Shown here one piece after another: positions 61,278 to 64,000 of a stretch of 64,000 bases of DNA. A model generated the notes under the pieces. That model had not been told where the DNA came from, did no database searches, and was given only the letters and a program-made list of their open reading frames with translations. The position numbers and the translations under genes were made by a program. The first letter of the stretch is position 1, and every line of letters starts with the position of its first letter. This stretch comes from Acidovorax sp. CF316 (GTDB lineage Bacteria; Pseudomonadota; Gammaproteobacteria; Burkholderiales; Burkholderiaceae_C). The DNA is taken from contig NZ_AKJX01000164.1 in assembly GCF_000276605.1 (NCBI RefSeq), positions 1 to 64,000 on the forward strand, given 5' to 3'.

Positions 61278-62150
61278 ATGGAACTGCGGCACCTGCGCTA
61301 CTTCATCGCCCTGGCAGAAGAGCTGAGCTTCACGCGCGCCGCGCAGCGCCTGCATGTCTCGCAGCCGCCGCTGAGCCTGCAGATCGCCCAGCTGGAGACC
61401 GAACTGGGCGCCCAGCTGTTCGTGCGCACCAGCCGGCGCGTGGAGCTGACGCTGGCCGGACAGGCCTACCTGGTCGATGCACGCGCCGTGCTGGAGCGGC
61501 TGGACACGGCGCGCCAGCGGGTGGCGGCCATCGGCCAGGGGCAGGCCGGGCGCATCGAGGTGGGGCTCTCGGGCTCGCACTTTCTGGGGCCGTTTCCTGC
61601 GGCCTTGGCGCGCTACCGGCAAAGCCACCCCGGCGTGGACGTGGTGCTGCACGAGATGCAGCCCTCGCTGCAGCAGGCGGCCCTGCGCGACAAGCGCATC
61701 GACGTGGGCATCTCGCGCACGGCGGTCAACGACGACCAGCTCGCCAGCACCCTGCTGTGGCCCGACCCCGTGGTCGCGGCCCTGCCGCCCGGCCACCCGC
61801 TGGCGGCCCGCAAGGCGCTGGCCTTGAGGGACCTGCGCAGCGAAGCCTTCGTGATGCTGCGCCGCGACTCGTCGGCCCATGCCGAGCACATGGTGCAGTG
61901 CTGCGTGCAGGCCGGCTTTGCGCCCCGGGTGGCGCAGACCACGGTGGAGCTGGCGGCTCTGCTGAGCCTGGTGGCTGCAGGGTTGGGCGTGGCCCTGGTG
62001 CCATCGTCGCTTGGCAACTTGTTCGGCGCCCGCGTGGTGCTCAAAACCCTGGGCGCAAAGGCACCCAGGGCAGATGTGCATGCCGTGCAGCGACGCGACG
62101 ACCATCTGGGCGTGGTGCCGGCCTTCGTGCGCGTGGTAGCAGGCGTCTGA
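61278..62150 (+). CDS. LysR family transcriptional regulator
   Basis: A 290-residue regulator of the CbbR/BenM-like branch. The N-terminal MELRHLRYFIALAEELSFTR and VSQPPLSLQIAQLETELG form the winged helix-turn-helix; the effector domain contains GLSGSHFLGPFPAALARYRQ. It is divergent from the Bug-maleate isomerase pair and most likely activates it in response to the transported acid. Confidence 0.92.
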   Translation: MELRHLRYFIALAEELSFTRAAQRLHVSQPPLSLQIAQLETELGAQLFVRTSRRVELTLAGQAYLVDARAVLERLDTARQRVAAIGQGQAGRIEVGLSGSHFLGPFPAALARYRQSHPGVDVVLHEMQPSLQQAALRDKRIDVGISRTAVNDDQLASTLLWPDPVVAALPPGHPLAARKALALRDLRSEAFVMLRRDSSAHAEHMVQCCVQAGFAPRVAQTTVELAALLSLVAAGLGVALVPSSLGNLFGARVVLKTLGAKAPRADVHAVQRRDDHLGVVPAFVRVVAGV

Positions 62151-62265
62151 GGCAAGCTTTCCTTGCAGCGTCACGACGTCATGTGTCGCTTGCTCACAGG
62201 CCGAGAAATTGGCGCTGCCCATGCCGGGACTGCCGCGCAAGGGCCGCCCCGCCGCGCTGGCAGTG

Positions 62266-62330
62266 TCCCCCTTCCCGAATTGCGCAGCAATTCGAGAGAA
62301 GGGGGAAGGCGCGAAGCGACTCAGGGGGAT
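62266..62330. repeat. Intergenic hairpin element
   Basis: CCCCCTTC (62267-62274) pairs with GAAGGGGG (62298-62305), and inside it GAATTGC pairs with GCAATTC around a 3-nt loop. A trailing GGCGCGAAGCGACTC and AGGGGGAT follow. I recall similar pyrimidine/purine-rich hairpins as dispersed intergenic repeats in Comamonadaceae. It sits between convergent LysR and dkgB genes, where it may also stop transcription. Only one copy is seen in this window. Confidence 0.5.
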
Positions 62331-62338
62331 GTACCGAA

Positions 62339-63151
62339 TCAATCCCAGGCGGGAGCCAGGCCGTCAGGATTCACGAGGCGGCCGCCGCGGTCCAGCGCGG
62401 CGATCTGCGCCATCTCGGCATCGGCGAGGCGCAACTGCTGTGCCAGGAGATTGCTGGCCAGGTTCTCGCGCCGGGTGGACGAAGGGATCACCGCGTAGCC
62501 CTGTTGCAGCGCCCAGGCCAGCGCCACCTGGGCCGTGGTGGAGCCGTGCGCGCGGGCAATGGCTTCGATCACCGGGTCGTTCAGCACCTTGCCGTAGGCC
62601 AGCGTCATGTACGAGGTGACGTGGATGCCCTGGCTGCGGGCGAAGTCGACCACGGCGCGGTTCTGCAGGTAGGGGTGCAGCTCGACCTGGTTGGTGGCGA
62701 TGGCGCCTGCGCCCACGGCGGCAATGGCCTGCTGCAGCAGCGCCACGGTGAAGTTGGAGACGCCGATCTGCGCGGCCAGGCCCTGGGCCCTGGCTTCGGC
62801 CAGGGCGCCCATGAACTCGGTCACGGGGACGGCACCGCCGGGCGAGGGCCAGTGGATCAGCGCCAAGTCCACCTGCTCGGTGCGCAGCTTGGCGAGGCTG
62901 TCTTTGAGGCTGGGGATGAGCTTGTCCGCGGCCAGGTTCTCGGTCCAGACCTTGGTGGTGATGAACAGTTCGCCGCGCGGCACGCCGCTTTCGGCGATGG
63001 CCTGGCCGACGGCCGCCTCGTTGCCATAGATCTGGGCCGTGTCGACCAGGCGGTAGCCCAGGTCGAGAGCGTTGCGCACCGAGTCGATGGCGACCTGGTC
63101 CTGCAGCCGGAAGGTGCCCAGGCCGAATGCGGGAATGGAAGAAGAATGCAT
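62339..63151 (-). CDS. dkgB: Aldo/keto reductase, 2,5-diketo-D-gluconate reductase B type
   Basis: A 270-residue NADPH-dependent reductase very close to E. coli Dkg[21 protein letters not shown], the catalytic Tyr in [20 protein letters not shown], the Lys in [11 protein letters not shown], the His in LIHWPSPGG and the cofactor segment [15 protein letters not shown] are present. It reduces methylglyoxal and other small aldehydes. ATG at 63151 gives the family length; a TTG 18 bases earlier is unlikely. It lies 39 bp downstream of the MFS gene. Confidence 0.93.
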   Translation of the reverse strand: MHSSSIPAFGLGTFRLQDQVAIDSVRNALDLGYRLVDTAQIYGNEAAVGQAIAESGVPRGELFITTKVWTENLAADKLIPSLKDSLAKLRTEQVDLALIHWPSPGGAVPVTEFMGALAEARAQGLAAQIGVSNFTVALLQQAIAAVGAGAIATNQVELHPYLQNRAVVDFARSQGIHVTSYMTLAYGKVLNDPVIEAIARAHGSTTAQVALAWALQQGYAVIPSSTRRENLASNLLAQQLRLADAEMAQIAALDRGGRLVNPDGLAPAWD

Positions 63152-63190
63152 GGGAAGGCTCCGTGTCAAAGGGATTGGGAAAAGAAGGGT

Positions 63191-64000
63191 TCAATGGCCC
63201 ACGGGCACCGGTCCGCTGGCGCGCACCGGGATGCCGGCACGGCGGTCCAGTACGCCGCTGTAGTGCGCCAGGGCCAGGGAGCCCAGCACCACCACGGCGC
63301 CGATCCAGGGCGTGTGCATGAGGCCCAGGTGCGTCACGATCAGGCCACCGGCCCAGGCGGCGCCGGCAATGCCCAGGTTGAAGGCGGCGATGTTCAGGCC
63401 CGAGGCCACGTCCACCGCCTGGGGCGTGAAGCGCTCGGCCTGCTTGACCACGTAGACCTGCAGCCCGGGCACATTGCCGAAGGCCACGGCGCCCCAGAGC
63501 AGCACGGTCACCAGCGCCAGCCAGGGGTGCGGCGCGGTGAACTGCAACAGCAGCAGTACGGCGGCCAGCAGCGCGAACACGATGCGCAGCGCAGGGATCG
63601 GGCCCAGCCGGTCGGCCAGCCGGCCGCCCCAGATGTTGCCCACCGCGACCGACACGCCATACACCAGCATCACCCAGCCGACCGCGCCGGCGCTGAAGCC
63701 CGAGATGTCGGTGAGGATGGGCGCGAGGAAGGTGAAGGGGATGAAGCTGCCGCCGTAGCCGATGGCCGTCTTGGCATACACCAGCAGCAGGCGTGGCTCG
63801 GCCAGCACCCGGGCCTGCTGCAGCAGCGAGGCCGGAGGGGTGTGGGCGATGTTGCGTGGCACGAAGAGCGCGCTGCCGGTGAAGGCGACCACACCCAGCG
63901 CCGAGACGGCCAGGAAAGTCTCGCGCCAGCCGAAGTGCTGGCCGATGAAGGTGCCCAGCGGCACGCCGGTGACCAGGGCCACGGTGAGGCCGGTGAACAT
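63191..64000 (-). CDS. MFS transporter, YdhP/AraJ-like (5' end beyond window)
   Basis: The C-terminal 269 residues of a twelve-helix exporter are present; the N-terminal helices lie outside the window and the Met at the edge is probably internal. GVPLGTFIGQHFGWRETFLA (helix 5 region) and VGNIWGGRLADRLGPIPALR (the loop between helices 8 and 9) are typical of the drug:H+ antiporter-1 branch with AraJ and YdhP. Substrate unknown. Probably cotranscribed with dkgB. Confidence 0.85.
   Translation of the reverse strand: MFTGLTVALVTGVPLGTFIGQHFGWRETFLAVSALGVVAFTGSALFVPRNIAHTPPASLLQQARVLAEPRLLLVYAKTAIGYGGSFIPFTFLAPILTDISGFSAGAVGWVMLVYGVSVAVGNIWGGRLADRLGPIPALRIVFALLAAVLLLLQFTAPHPWLALVTVLLWGAVAFGNVPGLQVYVVKQAERFTPQAVDVASGLNIAAFNLGIAGAAWAGGLIVTHLGLMHTPWIGAVVVLGSLALAHYSGVLDRRAGIPVRASGPVPVGH

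Overview
The window looks like chromosome of a GC-rich betaproteobacterium, most likely Comamonadaceae (Acidovorax/Comamonas/Delftia type). That is inferred from gene content: two Bug-type tricarboxylate binding proteins, a TRAP system, a bactofilin, uniformly high GC in third codon positions, and short gaps with many ATGA overlaps. Both edges cut genes: a LivH-type permease on the left and an MFS exporter on the right. I see no insertion sequence, phage gene or CRISPR array.

0-12.7 kb holds a LivH-type permease divergent from an enoyl-CoA hydratase across a near-perfect 30-bp palindrome, a YigI-like thioesterase, a bactofilin, a YciA-like thioesterase, an Atm1-type ABC exporter, a D-2-hydroxyacid dehydrogenase, and a complete RND efflux operon on the minus strand. 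12.7-21.3 kb is transport: a TRAP dctQMP operon with a divergent HypT-like LysR regulator, then two glutamate/aspartate-type binding proteins and gltJKL. The first binding protein has a perfect sigma-54 promoter. 21.3-29.5 kb has three poorly characterised genes (one with a SUKH/SMI1-like N-terminus), an RpiR regulator divergent from an M20 peptidase plus a Bug protein, then pyrC and a DUF3025 gene. 29.5-44 kb has htpX behind a strongly structured leader, a thiolase-SDR pair controlled by a divergent TetR with two operator-like palindromes, a chemotaxis receptor, a GlxA/AraC regulator divergent from an exported M20 amidohydrolase, a YhhQ-type transporter, a COG2509 flavoprotein, a J-domain-like protein, and the ybhP-clsB-ybhN cluster.

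44-54.2 kb is the most interesting part: an RNA-repair island. RtcR (CARF plus sigma-54 activator) is read rightward. Facing it is a minus-strand operon with a recognisable sigma-54 promoter, a perfect IHF-type site, and a palindromic RtcR-box candidate overlapping the rtcR promoter. The operon runs: long leader with two tandem tRNA-like RNAs, a slipin, a third tRNA-like RNA with an encoded ACCA end, two uncharacterised proteins, RtcB ligase, RlaP nucleotidyltransferase and RtcA cyclase. No TROVE/Ro protein is present. The tRNA-like elements are not ordinary tRNAs: one is a compact 60-nt cloverleaf with a 5-bp acceptor and a GAAA-capped long arm where the anticodon arm should be. The RNase P RNA gene begins nine bases after the rtcR stop.

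54.2-64 kb contains an M48 peptidase with a DUF898 membrane protein, an RsuA-like protein lacking the catalytic aspartate, a NUDIX/metallo-beta-lactamase fusion, a maleate isomerase with a Bug binding protein and divergent LysR regulator, a DkgB-type aldo-keto reductase, and the MFS fragment. All assignments come from reading the sequence and remembered family features; no database search or folding program was run.
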